Assembly (NCBI RefSeq): GCF_014054525.1 | Contig: NZ_CP059564.1 | Coordinates: 2,180,357 to 2,244,356, forward strand | Reading direction: 5' to 3' | From: Alysiella filiformis | GTDB taxonomy: Bacteria > Pseudomonadota > Gammaproteobacteria > Burkholderiales > Neisseriaceae | DNA: 64,000 nucleotides | In this document: positions 6,836 to 17,364 of the stretch, in pieces | How positions within the stretch are numbered: position 1 is the stretch's first letter | How the letters are laid out: every line of letters starts with the position of its first letter | Position numbers and translations under genes: made by a program | The notes under the pieces: model-generated | Databases searched by the model: none | What the model was told of the DNA's origin: nothing | Seen by the model: only the letters and a program-made list of their open reading frames with translations

Positions 6836-8800
6836 TTAACCGCGATATTTCCACGGTGCACGGTTGTTGCGATAGTAAAACGCTTTTTTCCAAAAGGCTT
6901 TATCGTAGCTGGTACGGTATTTTTTGGTGCGGAACACAATATCAAACCACGACATTTTTTCTGCCAACACTTCACGATTGGTGTTGCTGCCTGTATCGGA
7001 ATGGGTTAAATCTGCCAATAATGCAATTTGTTCGCGTGTGGGGTTGCGTACCAATTCGCAAAATGGGTCTGCCCATTTGAGGCTGTCCAAAGCTTCAAGC
7101 GGAAAATGTTGGCACAAAAACGCATAATCTTTGGCAAATGCCAACACGCCTTTTTGAACTTCCAAAGCTTTGCGTTCATAATCTTGTTCGTTTTTGTCTT
7201 TCTTTTCAAAAATCGGCACAATTTTGCCTGTTTCATCTTTTTCATAAGCAATGGTGGAACCATCTGGCGAAGTCAAAACAAATTCCAATAATTCTGCACC
7301 GCCTGTTGAAATCAGTTGATTGTATTCTGGGCGGTCGTTCAAATGATGAAAATAGCCTGCCATGCTGCAATTTTCACGAATGTTTAAACCTGCCTCGGGG
7401 AAAAGACCCAAATAAAATCCCGATAATTCAACATCTTGCTTATATGGCATGATGATGCGCGACACGGCTGCCTGAATGTTGCCCGACCAACCAATGTCAA
7501 TCACCGCAATTTTTTTATGGTTTTGAATCATATTGGTAAAATATGGCGCAAATTCATCACGCAAACGGCAACTTTGTGCATTGATTTCTTGAAAACAAGT
7601 GGAAAAAAATTGGAAAAACGCCCCATAATTTTCAGGTGTGATGATGCTATCGGGGTTGAGACCGCATTGGTTCATGGTCAGCGCATGATGATGCACATCA
7701 ATGTGATAGGCATCGGCAATGTTTTTCAGGCTGCGGCGCGATTTGCCACCAATCAAAAAATGCAAACGCTGCAAAGGAAAATCCACCAAACTCAATGGAT
7801 ACACCGATTTGCGCGATAAATACACATATTCACTGGGATAAGGCGAATTGGGCTGAATGATTTGATGAATTTTTTCAATCAAATACGCATCGCGGGCAAA
7901 AAACAGAATTTTATCGGGTTCAAATGCCTGCAATTTTCGGTTGAGCCAAACGTAAAAACCAAACAGCAAAGTACCAAATATTTCATAGCCGATTTTTTGG
8001 TAATCATTTTCAGGCTGGTAAATGGCGCGGTGTTGCGGCAATTTGATGCCTGCCACAATGGATTCAGGCAGCACATCGGCAATGCGCGGCAAAGTGCGTG
8101 GCACATTGTGTACTTTTGACCAAGTGGCATGTTGCGATGACAAACCCACTTTTTGTGCCGCTTGCACATCGGCATGAAGATTGTCGCCAAAATGCAACCA
8201 ACTGGACAAACTCAAATTCAATTTCTTTTGCACCAACTGATACAATTTGCCGCCATGCTTATTGCAACGGTAATCGCCCGACACAAAAACCGTATCGGCG
8301 TTGGCTGCCTGAAAACCCAGCTTTTGCAAAACATCAATCAAAAAATCCTGCGGCAAATACATATCGGAAATAAACAAAACCTGCTTATTTTGGGCAATGG
8401 CTTCGCTGTATTTGGCAAAACCGTCTTGGCTTTGATACAAAAACAGGCGTTCCAAATCCAATTCTTTGTTTTGCAACAGGGTGCGCGTGGCATCATCAAT
8501 GGGGTGCAACAGCGCCAGTTCATCATAAATTTCATCAAACGTGATTTCGGCATCGCCACCAAAATCTTTAACACGGCGTTCACGCGCTTGTTGTTCGCTC
8601 AATCGGCGCAAATGGGGAAAATTGTCAATCAATTCAGGCTGCAACAATGCCAATTCGGTGTGCATCAAAGCACTGCGTACCGCGTCAAACACATCGGTGG
8701 GGGCATAAGTTAAGCGGTGTACCAGCGTATCAAAAATATCAAAGCTGATGGTGTTGAAATGATTGATGGTTTTGTTTTGTTGTGTGTTTTCTTTATTCAT
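6836..8800 (-). CDS. Large HAD-superfamily protein of the surface-glycan type (COG5610-like)
   Basis: 654 residues. The N-terminal HAD phosphatase-like domain has ISFDIFDTLV (nucleophile D-x-D), LFISDMYLP (motif II) and LHFGDNLHADV (motif IV). The following 400 residues have no motif I recognise apart from IAVIDIGWSGNIQAAV, which resembles repeat segments seen in these long HAD proteins. Relatives occur next to glycosyltransferases in surface-polysaccharide loci. I start at the ATG at 8800, not the TTG three codons upstream. Here it lies between a family 2 glycosyltransferase and aroE, in the msbA operon. Catalytic role unknown. Confidence 0.75.
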   Translation of the reverse strand: MNKENTQQNKTINHFNTISFDIFDTLVHRLTYAPTDVFDAVRSALMHTELALLQPELIDNFPHLRRLSEQQARERRVKDFGGDAEITFDEIYDELALLHPIDDATRTLLQNKELDLERLFLYQSQDGFAKYSEAIAQNKQVLFISDMYLPQDFLIDVLQKLGFQAANADTVFVSGDYRCNKHGGKLYQLVQKKLNLSLSSWLHFGDNLHADVQAAQKVGLSSQHATWSKVHNVPRTLPRIADVLPESIVAGIKLPQHRAIYQPENDYQKIGYEIFGTLLFGFYVWLNRKLQAFEPDKILFFARDAYLIEKIHQIIQPNSPYPSEYVYLSRKSVYPLSLVDFPLQRLHFLIGGKSRRSLKNIADAYHIDVHHHALTMNQCGLNPDSIITPENYGAFFQFFSTCFQEINAQSCRLRDEFAPYFTNMIQNHKKIAVIDIGWSGNIQAAVSRIIMPYKQDVELSGFYLGLFPEAGLNIRENCSMAGYFHHLNDRPEYNQLISTGGAELLEFVLTSPDGSTIAYEKDETGKIVPIFEKKDKNEQDYERKALEVQKGVLAFAKDYAFLCQHFPLEALDSLKWADPFCELVRNPTREQIALLADLTHSDTGSNTNREVLAEKMSWFDIVFRTKKYRTSYDKAFWKKAFYYRNNRAPWKYRG

Positions 8801-8817
8801 AACATTCAATCCAAAGG

Positions 8818-9642
8818 TTATTTATGAGCTAATCCTGTTAATGTTACCATTGCACCAATACCAAATTTTCCTGTTTTTAAATCTTCACGCAACCATTTAT
8901 TTTCTAAATAAATGCGATACAAATGATGTTTCTTTTCACCTGCAATTACACTATTACCCAAACTGCCTGTAGCATTTAAACGATGATGATAAAATGCCAA
9001 TGTTTCAGGCAAAACCCAAATATCACGTTCCAATGCAAAACGCAAATGGAAATCCCAATCACCCAATACAGGCAATACTTCATCATACATACCTAATTGT
9101 TTACACATAGGTAATTCAAATACAAAACCAATTGGCGGAAATTGATTTTGATGAAGTAAAAATTTTAATGGCATAAATCCTTCATTTGCCCATTGATTAA
9201 AATCTTCTGATTTTTCAATACGAACAATGTTATTTTCTACTACTTCCAAAACCCGATTGATATGACAAATAACACCACCAACATTTGGAAACACCTGCTT
9301 TTGTTTCACATAAGTTTGGCTCATACGCAACAAAAAGTCGGGCGACCAACTGTCGTCATCATCGTGAATCACCGCCAAATCGGTATCCAGCTTGCCCAAA
9401 CCCAAATTGCTCGCCGCTTCCATGCCCACCGATTTGGGATTGTGAATCACGGTCAAGCGTCCCTGCCATTTGTTTTGGTGAAGTGCCAGCAATTTATCCA
9501 CCATTTCAGGTTCGCCGCCATCATTCACCACCACCAATTGCCAATGTGGATAAGTTTGGTTCAACACACTTTCCAAAGCGCGTTTCAACAATACGGCACG
9601 GTTTTTGGTGCGCATCACAATACCAACAGATAACATCTTCAT
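8818..9642 (-). CDS. Glycosyltransferase family 2
   Basis: 274 residues with the GT-A fold signatures: SVGIVMRTKNRAVLLKRALE at the N terminus, LVVVNDGG, and LAVIHDDDDSWSPDF (DxD-type metal site). The start ATG is preceded by AAGGA. It probably adds a sugar to lipooligosaccharide or another surface glycan, because it follows msbA. Base composition changes sharply inside the gene: the 5' part (9300-9642) is ordinary, whereas the 3' part (8818-9290) is clearly AT-rich, which suggests a mosaic created by recombination. Acceptor and donor cannot be read from sequence. Confidence 0.88.
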   Translation of the reverse strand: MKMLSVGIVMRTKNRAVLLKRALESVLNQTYPHWQLVVVNDGGEPEMVDKLLALHQNKWQGRLTVIHNPKSVGMEAASNLGLGKLDTDLAVIHDDDDSWSPDFLLRMSQTYVKQKQVFPNVGGVICHINRVLEVVENNIVRIEKSEDFNQWANEGFMPLKFLLHQNQFPPIGFVFELPMCKQLGMYDEVLPVLGDWDFHLRFALERDIWVLPETLAFYHHRLNATGSLGNSVIAGEKKHHLYRIYLENKWLREDLKTGKFGIGAMVTLTGLAHK

Positions 9643-9691
9643 TTCCTTAAATAAAAATCATCACATAAAAGAAAAAAGCCACAGCCTGAAA

Positions 9692-11548
9692 TCAAGCATT
9701 CACATTCCCCAAACTCCGCAATTTGGCATAATACCCATTTGCCGCCAACAATTCACGGTGTGAGCCCTGCTCCACAATTTTGCCTTCGTCCATCACGATA
9801 ATGCGGTCGGCTTGCTCAATCGTGCTTAAACGATGGGCAACAATAATGCTGGTGCGCCCACGCATGAGGTTTTCCAAAGCCTGTTGCACCAAGCGTTCTG
9901 ATTCATTGTCCAATGCGCTGGTGGCTTCGTCCAGCAACAAAATGGGCGCGTCTTTCAAAATGGCGCGGGCAATGGAAACGCGCTGGCGTTGCCCACCCGA
10001 CAACAAACCGCCATTTAAACCGATTCTTTGCTGCAAACCCTCTGGCGATTTTGCCACCATTTCCAATAAATTGGCGGATTTTAAGGCTGCCAACACTTCT
10101 TCTTCGCTGGCATTGGGGCGGCTGTAACGCACGTTTTCCAGTAAAGTGTCGTCAAACAAAAACGTGTCTTGAGAAACCAGCGCAATGTGGCTGCGTAAAT
10201 TGTGCAATTCCATGTCTTCAATGTTCACGCCGTCCAAACTGATGCTGCCTGAACTGGGTTCCACAAAACGCGGCAGCAAATTGACCAGCGTGGTTTTGCC
10301 GCTGCCTGAACGCCCCACCAACGCCACTTTTTCGCCCGAACGAATGTCCAAATTCACATTGTCCAAGGCTTTGCCTTTGTCTTTTTGGTATTCTACGCTC
10401 ACGTTTGCCAATTTCAGGCTGCCTGAAACCTGTTTTTTGTCCAGCAAAACATGACCCGTGTTTTTTTCCACAGGTTCGTCCAAAAAAGCACACACGCTGT
10501 CCGAAGCCAAAAACATGGCTTGCATGGGAATGCTGATGTTTGCCAAGTTTTTGATTGGGCTTAACATTTGCAACATCGCCACGATAAATGCCATAAATTC
10601 GCCTATGGTTGTTACCCCATTTTGGCTCTGCCACAGCGCAATAAAAATCACAATCGCCAAAGCCACAGACGCAATCAATTCGCTGAACGGCGAACGCGCT
10701 GATGAGGCTTGGGTCAATTTTTTATTCAGGCGAACCAGCGTGCTGTTCACATCGGCAAAACGTTTTTCTGCCAAAGCGTGTCCGCCAAACATTTTGACCA
10801 CGCGATGACCTTGATGAATTTCATTCACCGTGTTGTTGAGCGAGCCTATGCTCAACTGTGCGCTGGCAATGATTTTTTTCAAACGATTGCGATAATAACG
10901 CGACAACATGGACAACACAGGAAACATCAACAAAACCACCAAGCTCAACTGCCAGTTTAAATACAGCAACACGCCCACCAAACCCAACACAATCATCGTA
11001 TCGCGCGTGAGTGTGATGAACACATTGCTGGCATTGCTGATGGCACTTTCTGCCATTTGCACGATGTTCATCAACACCGTACCAGATGGATTGTCTTGGT
11101 GGTATTTTGATGACAATAAAAGCATTTTTTGAAACATATCGCGGCGCAAATGGCTAATCGCCACCACCGACACCCACGACAACAAATAACTGCTGGCAAA
11201 ACGGCACACGCCACGCAAAATCACCAAACTCATAAAGAAAATGGGAACAACCCACACTTTATCGGGCGTACCCCAAATCAGATACATGAATTGGTCTTTC
11301 CAATTCGTCAAAATGGCGACCATGCTTTCGGGGTCTTGCAGAACGGGGGGTTCGCTAGGGGGCGCAAAGCCCTGATTCACAAGCGGCGCGATAAATGCCG
11401 CCAAATAACTTTCGGTAAACGCCACGCCCATAATCGCCAACAGCGCAAAACCAATGCGCCATTTGAATGGGCTAACGTATTTCATCAAGCGCATGAAATT
11501 TTTGCTGTCTTCTTTGGAAAATAAGCCAAAGGTCAGTTTGCTAATCAT
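9692..11548 (-). CDS. msbA: Lipid A export ABC transporter, permease/ATPase
   Basis: 618 residues. It flips lipid A-core across the inner membrane. Six membrane segments occupy about residues 25-320 (first WRIGFALLAIMGVAFTES). The ATPase follows with Walker A GRSGSGKTTLV, signature LSGGQRQRVS, Walker B ILLLDEATSALD and the histidine switch IIVAHRLST. It is first in the minus-strand run and 50 bases from the glycosyltransferase. Its assignment as MsbA rather than another exporter rests on length and sequence and is likely but not proven. Confidence 0.9.
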   Translation of the reverse strand: MISKLTFGLFSKEDSKNFMRLMKYVSPFKWRIGFALLAIMGVAFTESYLAAFIAPLVNQGFAPPSEPPVLQDPESMVAILTNWKDQFMYLIWGTPDKVWVVPIFFMSLVILRGVCRFASSYLLSWVSVVAISHLRRDMFQKMLLLSSKYHQDNPSGTVLMNIVQMAESAISNASNVFITLTRDTMIVLGLVGVLLYLNWQLSLVVLLMFPVLSMLSRYYRNRLKKIIASAQLSIGSLNNTVNEIHQGHRVVKMFGGHALAEKRFADVNSTLVRLNKKLTQASSARSPFSELIASVALAIVIFIALWQSQNGVTTIGEFMAFIVAMLQMLSPIKNLANISIPMQAMFLASDSVCAFLDEPVEKNTGHVLLDKKQVSGSLKLANVSVEYQKDKGKALDNVNLDIRSGEKVALVGRSGSGKTTLVNLLPRFVEPSSGSISLDGVNIEDMELHNLRSHIALVSQDTFLFDDTLLENVRYSRPNASEEEVLAALKSANLLEMVAKSPEGLQQRIGLNGGLLSGGQRQRVSIARAILKDAPILLLDEATSALDNESERLVQQALENLMRGRTSIIVAHRLSTIEQADRIIVMDEGKIVEQGSHRELLAANGYYAKLRSLGNVNA

Positions 11549-11614
11549 TTGTTTTCTTTCAATTTTGTGATTTTCAGGCTGCCTGAAATCAAATCATGCC
11601 TTTTCTTAACAGGA

Positions 11615-11643
11615 GAGCGATGATTCCATAGAAATCATCGCTC
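11615..11643. repeat. Inverted repeat upstream of msbA
   Basis: GAGCGATGATT and AATCATCGCTC flank seven bases, in the 220-base gap between msbA and the phosphoribosyltransferase gene. It may be an operator or a transcript hairpin. An uptake sequence lies next to it. Nothing else is recognisable in the gap. Confidence 0.5.
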
Positions 11644-11771
11644 ATCGTTTTAACAGCCGCGCCTGCTAAAAAACATTTGTATTGCGGGTCTCTAAATCAA
11701 CAACAACATTTACTAAGGAGACATTTGCTTAGTAATTGAATTTTATAAGTGTATGCCCACATTGTCAATCA

Positions 11772-12485
11772 TCATGCTGGCACTTTGCCAAAAAGGGTTA
11801 AAGCCGCAATTTGTTGAACGCAATAAACCTGTTTCAACAAATCGGCAGCCTGTAACAAACTGCTGCCACTGGAACAAATGTCATCAACCAACAAAATGCG
11901 TTTTCCTGATAAATCAGGATTTTCCTGCTGATTCAATGCAAACGGCTGCACCCAACGCCGATATGCCACAGGTATGTGTTTCAATGAAAAAATGTCTTGC
12001 GCTGCGCCACATTTTTGCGTAATGATTTCATGAATTTTTTGATTTACCTTACCATTTTGATAAAGAAAATTCATTTCTTCTTGAATTTCGCCAACATGCT
12101 TTTTTCTAAAAATGTGATTCAAAACAGGTACATCATAATCAAATTGTGCCACCCAATCTTGGCAGATGCGGTGTGATGATGGCAACAAAACCAAATAATC
12201 AAATGGCAAATGATTTTGAAAATGCTGCCGAACACTTTGGGTGGCAATTTCGTAAAACATTGCCCGAAATTGCGGTTCAACCGATAAACCGTCCAGTTGT
12301 TTTAAACCATATAAAAAGGGGCAATTGTCCCCCAACACAGCAACTTGATTTTTGGAGCGACCACGCTTAAATCTGGGTACAACATAATACAAATCAACAT
12401 CATGAGACAGTTGGATTTGGTGCAATGTTTGAGGTTTTTCGCTTGGCACGCATTGCACCGTTTGATGAACAATTTTGAATTTCAT
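11772..12485 (-). CDS. Phosphoribosyltransferase-like protein
   Basis: 237 residues. The C-terminal RILLVDDICSSGSS is the PRPP-binding motif of type I phosphoribosyltransferases. The rest is not close to a family I can name, and the zinc-ribbon cysteines expected of ComF are not seen. It lies 19 bases downstream of tsaD and is probably last in the queD-queE-tsaD transcript. This raises a link with nucleotide or tRNA metabolism, but that is only positional. Confidence 0.75.
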   Translation of the reverse strand: MKFKIVHQTVQCVPSEKPQTLHQIQLSHDVDLYYVVPRFKRGRSKNQVAVLGDNCPFLYGLKQLDGLSVEPQFRAMFYEIATQSVRQHFQNHLPFDYLVLLPSSHRICQDWVAQFDYDVPVLNHIFRKKHVGEIQEEMNFLYQNGKVNQKIHEIITQKCGAAQDIFSLKHIPVAYRRWVQPFALNQQENPDLSGKRILLVDDICSSGSSLLQAADLLKQVYCVQQIAALTLFGKVPA

Positions 12486-12504
12486 TCAATCCCATTCCCC
12501 ATTT

Positions 12505-13593
12505 TCAGGCTGCCTGAACACCATCGCGCACAATTTCGCGCAAAGACCAACGCGGTTTCACATCAAATTGACCTGATGGTTCAGCCACTTGCACGCCATG
12601 CTGCAAACGCATTGCGCCTGCAAACGCCATCATCGCGCCATTGTCGGTACACAAAGGCAGGGGCGGGAAATGCGTTTTCACATTTTCACGCGGCGATTTG
12701 GGTGCTGCCTGAACCTGCAAATGCGACAAAATTTCACGCAATTTCCAATTCGCACCCACACCGCCTGCCACCACCAAAGTGCGAAAACCCGTTTGCAACA
12801 AAGCACGTTGCGATTTTGCCACCAGCACGTCCACCACCGCGTCTTGAAATGCGCGGCAAATGTCGTTGCGAACCGTTTCAGGCAGCGTATCGTGTGGCGA
12901 CAAGCCCAATTCTGCGCGTGTTTTTTCCACAGCTGTCAAAACGGCGGTTTTCAATCCCGAAAAACTCATTTGCAAATCAGCGCTGTGCAACATGGGGCGC
13001 GGAAAATGGAAGGTTTCAGGCTGCCCCAATTTCGCATATTGCGACAAAATCGCCCCTGCGGGGTAGGGCAAACCCAATAATTTTCCTGTTTTATCAAATG
13101 CTTCGCCAGCCGCATCATCAACGGTTTCGCCCAACAATTCATAATCGCCCACGCCACGCACCGCCATAAATTGCGTATGCCCCCCCGACACCAGCAACGC
13201 AACAAAGGGAAATTCAGGCGGCTCATCAGCCAAAAGCGGCGAAAGCAAATGCCCTTCCAAATGATGAACAGGCAAAATCGGCTTGTTGAGCGCAAACGCC
13301 AAAGCATTGGCATAAGCCGCACCAGCCAACAATGCGCCCCCCAAACCCGGTCCTTGCGTGTAGGCAATCGCGTCAATATCGGCATATTGTACGCCCGCTT
13401 CATTGAAGGCTGCCTGCGTGAGCGGCACCAATCTGCGAATGTGGTCGCGGCTCGCCAATTCTGGGACAACGCCACCGTATTCAGCGTGCAAAGCCATTTG
13501 CGTGTGTAACTGATTGGCAATTAAGCCTTTTTCCGTATCGTATAATGCGACACCTGTTTCATCGCATGATGTTTCTATTCCCAATACCAACAT
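12505..13593 (-). CDS. tsaD: tRNA N6-adenosine threonylcarbamoyltransferase
   Basis: 362 residues. It transfers the threonylcarbamoyl group to A37 of ANN-decoding tRNAs, working with TsaB and TsaE. Visible motifs are [15 protein letters not shown] (start), the metal histidines in [17 protein letters not shown], and [15 protein letters not shown]. The stop codon is the TGA inside an uptake sequence (...GVQAA then stop). It is 20 bases downstream of queE, so three tRNA-modification genes appear to be cotranscribed. Confidence 0.97.
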   Translation of the reverse strand: MLVLGIETSCDETGVALYDTEKGLIANQLHTQMALHAEYGGVVPELASRDHIRRLVPLTQAAFNEAGVQYADIDAIAYTQGPGLGGALLAGAAYANALAFALNKPILPVHHLEGHLLSPLLADEPPEFPFVALLVSGGHTQFMAVRGVGDYELLGETVDDAAGEAFDKTGKLLGLPYPAGAILSQYAKLGQPETFHFPRPMLHSADLQMSFSGLKTAVLTAVEKTRAELGLSPHDTLPETVRNDICRAFQDAVVDVLVAKSQRALLQTGFRTLVVAGGVGANWKLREILSHLQVQAAPKSPRENVKTHFPPLPLCTDNGAMMAFAGAMRLQHGVQVAEPSGQFDVKPRWSLREIVRDGVQAA

Positions 13594-13612
13594 GATTCAT
13601 TCATCTCAATAA

Positions 13613-14230
13613 CTAATCAATACCGCATAATTTATGTGTTTGAATACTTAATTGCCAATGTGGTTTTGCCACACGCGCATTCAATTTGCCCAATAAAGCA
13701 ATGGTTTGCAACACATTCATTTCGCCATGGTGTTCGCATGGCGACAAATAATAACGTGGCGATTGAATTTTTTGCTCAATTTGTTCACAAAAATCAAACA
13801 CATCATCGCCATCAACCACAATGCGGACTTCATCGGCGCGTTTCAGGCAGCGTTTTTCATAGGCTTGGGCATACAAACGCTTGGGGCTGGTGGCAACATA
13901 ATCAATTTGCGCTGGCACATCTTTCAAGCCATTGGTTTCTATGGCAATAAAGTAAGACTCTGATTTTAATTGATTTAACAAAATTTCAATTTGGGGCTGT
14001 ATGGTGGGTTCGCCGCCTGTGATGATGATGTTTCGTGCCGCAAATTGATGAACTTTTTGCATGATTTGCGATAAGCTCATGAAACCAAATTCATTGTAAT
14101 TGGTGTCGCACCAATGGCAAGCCAAATTGCATTTACCAAAACGAATGAACACGCTGGGCATACCTGTGTTGTAGCCTTCGCCTTGTAATGTTTCAAAAAT
14201 TTCCACAATGCGGTAAGTTGGTTCGCTCAT
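13613..14230 (-). CDS. queE: 7-carboxy-7-deazaguanine synthase (radical SAM)
   Basis: 205 residues. The radical SAM cluster C-x3-C-x2-C is in GKCNLACHWCDTNYN, preceded by IFETLQGEGYNTG, which is typical of QueE. It converts 6-carboxytetrahydropterin to the deazaguanine precursor of queuosine. The start at 14230 (MSEPTYRIVE) overlaps the queD stop codon as ATGA, which indicates translational coupling and decides against the longer reading that starts at 14266. Confidence 0.96.
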   Translation of the reverse strand: MSEPTYRIVEIFETLQGEGYNTGMPSVFIRFGKCNLACHWCDTNYNEFGFMSLSQIMQKVHQFAARNIIITGGEPTIQPQIEILLNQLKSESYFIAIETNGLKDVPAQIDYVATSPKRLYAQAYEKRCLKRADEVRIVVDGDDVFDFCEQIEQKIQSPRYYLSPCEHHGEMNVLQTIALLGKLNARVAKPHWQLSIQTHKLCGID

Positions 14231-14652
14231 TCGGCATACTCGCAATACGATGATGGGGTTTCCCACAAACGAATCAGGCTCACGGGCAAATCTGCTTGTG
14301 TTTTCAACACGGTAAATATGTGTCGTGCCATTTCTTCGGCGGTGGTACGGCTGGCAATGCCATAGGTTTTGGAATCCAGTTTATTTAATAAATCAGCCAC
14401 TTGTGTTTCGCGTTCATTGGTGTTGTCGTAAATGAAGGCGTGGTCCATTTTGTCCAAAATATGTGTTTTGACAATGTCTTTCAAATCGGCAAAATCCATG
14501 ACCATGCCTTTTTTTGCGCCTGTTTCGTGCAGGCTGCCTGAAACTTCCACTTGCAAAACATAGGTATGTCCGTGCAAATTTTGGCATTTGCCGTCATGAC
14601 CGTCCAGCATGTGTGCCATGTCAAATGTGAATTGTTTGGCGGTTTTAAACAT
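14227..14652 (-). CDS. queD: 6-carboxy-5,6,7,8-tetrahydropterin synthase
   Basis: 141 residues. The zinc histidines are in FDMAHMLDGH and LHGHTY. VMDFADLKDIV and the C-terminal WETPSSYCEY are typical of QueD. It makes the pterin intermediate used by the overlapping queE product, so the two genes carry out successive steps of queuosine synthesis. It is first in the queD-queE-tsaD-phosphoribosyltransferase run. Confidence 0.96.
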   Translation of the reverse strand: MFKTAKQFTFDMAHMLDGHDGKCQNLHGHTYVLQVEVSGSLHETGAKKGMVMDFADLKDIVKTHILDKMDHAFIYDNTNERETQVADLLNKLDSKTYGIASRTTAEEMARHIFTVLKTQADLPVSLIRLWETPSSYCEYAE

Positions 14653-14684
14653 ACTTTTCCTTTATGCAAAACGCGATTTTACGT

Positions 14685-14735
14685 TAAAAAAGGTTTTCAG
14701 ACAGCCTTTTCATCATCAAAAGCTGCCTGAAAACC
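14685..14735 (-). terminator. Terminator after argB
   Basis: On the minus strand GGGTTTTCAGGCAGC and GGCTGTCTGAAAACC pair and are followed by a T run. It separates argB from queD. Confidence 0.7.
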
Positions 14736-14752
14736 CATTTCAACATCAAAAA

Positions 14753-15634
<882 letters not shown>

Positions 15635-15727
15635 TTATCTCTCTGAATTTGTTGATTTAAAAATCGGGCTTGGCGAAATGAATGTTCAGGCTGCCTGAAA
15701 TGCCAAAGCAGCCTGAAAGGGGATTTA

Positions 15728-16849
15728 TCAGCTATTATTTTTTTCACCACGCAATTTTGCCAACAATGCTTTGATTTCCTTTTCACGTTTCCCCTCAAAC
15801 CATTTGGGCTGCTTTGCCTGTAAAACTGATTTGAACGCCAGTTTTTCAGCAATCCACTTTTGCTGTTTCAAATCAAAATCAGCATGGGCTTTTTCCAAAG
15901 CAGACTTAAACGCAACATATTTTTTTGAACCTTCTGTATCACTGGCAGTGTATTTTTTGCCGTCTAATGTTTCCAGCCATTCTGCAACCAAACGCTCATG
16001 CTCTGGCATGGCTGCCAATGCTGCTGTTTCTTCTTCTGCACGTTTTTTGGCTTGTTCCTCGCGTTGGGCATTGAAACGATTTTGCTCGGATTCATCAAGG
16101 GTAAAATACCCATACCCCGAAGCCGTCTTGCTGCCCATGCCTTGATTTTGCAACATTTCAAACAGCAACTGATTGGCAAAATTCGCCCAAGCCGTGTTAT
16201 CGCATTCTACTACAAAATAGAAACTGCCTTGACACGCAATTTGTTGATTGGGAATGGGGTTTTCCATTTCATCGGCGTGTTCTTGTTTGCCATTGTAGTA
16301 ATCTTGATGATGGGTGGTGATGATTTCGCCCACAAACGGCTTATTATCATTGGGTATCCACCAAGCATCGTGCCAAACCACAGCACCCGCATTGTCTTCA
16401 TCGCCAAACAAAATTTGGCGGACATTTTCAGGCAGCCCGACTTTTTCGGCATAACTTGCCACTGCACCTTTCACACTTGAACCTGCCAACATCAGCATGC
16501 CGTAAGTGTGATGCGTGGTCAAGCCTGTTTCCAATGCGCCTGCGCTGCTCAAACCCGTGTACAGCCGCCCCACAATTTTGGCGGCAGTAACGGCAAAACG
16601 TTGCTCATCAGATGTGATGTTTTGCCAACGTTGATAGGCTTTGTAATACAGATTTTTCTCATCAGTGCTAATCTGAATTGCGCTTATCTTTTTAATTAAA
16701 TCTGATTTAGTGGGTTTTTCACTGGCTGCATCGTATTTTTTCAAACCACGTTGTAATAATAAACCTGCGTGTGGATTTTTCAGGCTGCCTGAAAAGATTT
16801 CCTGCAAACTTGGGCGCATTAAATCAACATCTTTTGCGGTTTCACTCAT
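15728..16849 (-). CDS. cmr6: Type III-B CRISPR RAMP protein Cmr6 with a long C-terminal extension
   Basis: 373 residues. The RAMP core occupies about residues 1-255: HAGLLLQRGLKKY, TGLSSAGALETGLTTHHTYG, MLAGSSVKGAVASY and the glycine-rich GMGSKTASGYGYF. It is followed by about 115 charged residues rich in K, E and A (FNAQREEQAKKRAEEETAAL onward), which are predicted helical and not usual for Cmr6. Cmr6 caps the head of the Cmr complex with Cmr1. It overlaps cmr5 by 8 bases and is last in the operon. Confidence 0.9.
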   Translation of the reverse strand: MSETAKDVDLMRPSLQEIFSGSLKNPHAGLLLQRGLKKYDAASEKPTKSDLIKKISAIQISTDEKNLYYKAYQRWQNITSDEQRFAVTAAKIVGRLYTGLSSAGALETGLTTHHTYGMLMLAGSSVKGAVASYAEKVGLPENVRQILFGDEDNAGAVVWHDAWWIPNDNKPFVGEIITTHHQDYYNGKQEHADEMENPIPNQQIACQGSFYFVVECDNTAWANFANQLLFEMLQNQGMGSKTASGYGYFTLDESEQNRFNAQREEQAKKRAEEETAALAAMPEHERLVAEWLETLDGKKYTASDTEGSKKYVAFKSALEKAHADFDLKQQKWIAEKLAFKSVLQAKQPKWFEGKREKEIKALLAKLRGEKNNS

Positions 16850-17354
16850 TGGCTTTTCCTTTGTCTTTTTCGCTTTCCAATAAGGCTTGTGTGTAACGTT
16901 TCAAGCATGAACTCGCATCTAACGCCTTGCGCGTCAATAATTGGTATTCAGCTAAATCAGCTTGCAAAATTTTCTCATGCAGACTGTTTTCATCATATTT
17001 GTTTTGTTCATCGCTCAATAATTTAGCCAAATGTCGCAACAATAATAAATGCTCATTGACTTTCGTTTTTTTACTTTTATCTTTATCGTGTTTATTTTCG
17101 GCTGGTTCATTTTCTTTCAGGCTGCCTTTTGCCAATAAAAAACCAATCGTTTGACTTAAACCCGATTGCAAAATCATGCTTGGAAAATTTAGTGCCAATG
17201 TGCGATATTTGGCAGATAAAGATTGCGCCATTTTTAATGCTTTTTCATCGGATTCTTCATTTTTGAAATACTCATCTTTTAAATGAGTTGCCTGCATTTT
17301 TTCCACCAAAGGATAGGCAGCCTGCGCCATTTTTTGTGAACGAATATTGTTCAT
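16842..17354 (-). CDS. cmr5: Type III-B CRISPR small subunit Cmr5
   Basis: 170 residues, all-helical in appearance: NNIRSQKMAQAAYPLVEKMQ at the start and a C-terminal TRKALDASSCLKRYTQALLE. Cmr5 (Cas11) lines the target-RNA groove. I use the second of two adjacent ATGs (17354) because it is five bases after the GGGGG ribosome site. The central KHDKDKSKKTKVNEH insert is lysine-rich. It lies between cmr4 (10-base gap) and cmr6 (overlap). Confidence 0.88.
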   Translation of the reverse strand: MNNIRSQKMAQAAYPLVEKMQATHLKDEYFKNEESDEKALKMAQSLSAKYRTLALNFPSMILQSGLSQTIGFLLAKGSLKENEPAENKHDKDKSKKTKVNEHLLLLRHLAKLLSDEQNKYDENSLHEKILQADLAEYQLLTRKALDASSCLKRYTQALLESEKDKGKANE

Positions 17355-17364
17355 CATCGCCCCC

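Noticed and set aside
11772-12485. ComF competence protein
   Set aside because: The PRPP motif is present, but the N-terminal zinc-ribbon cysteines of ComF are not.
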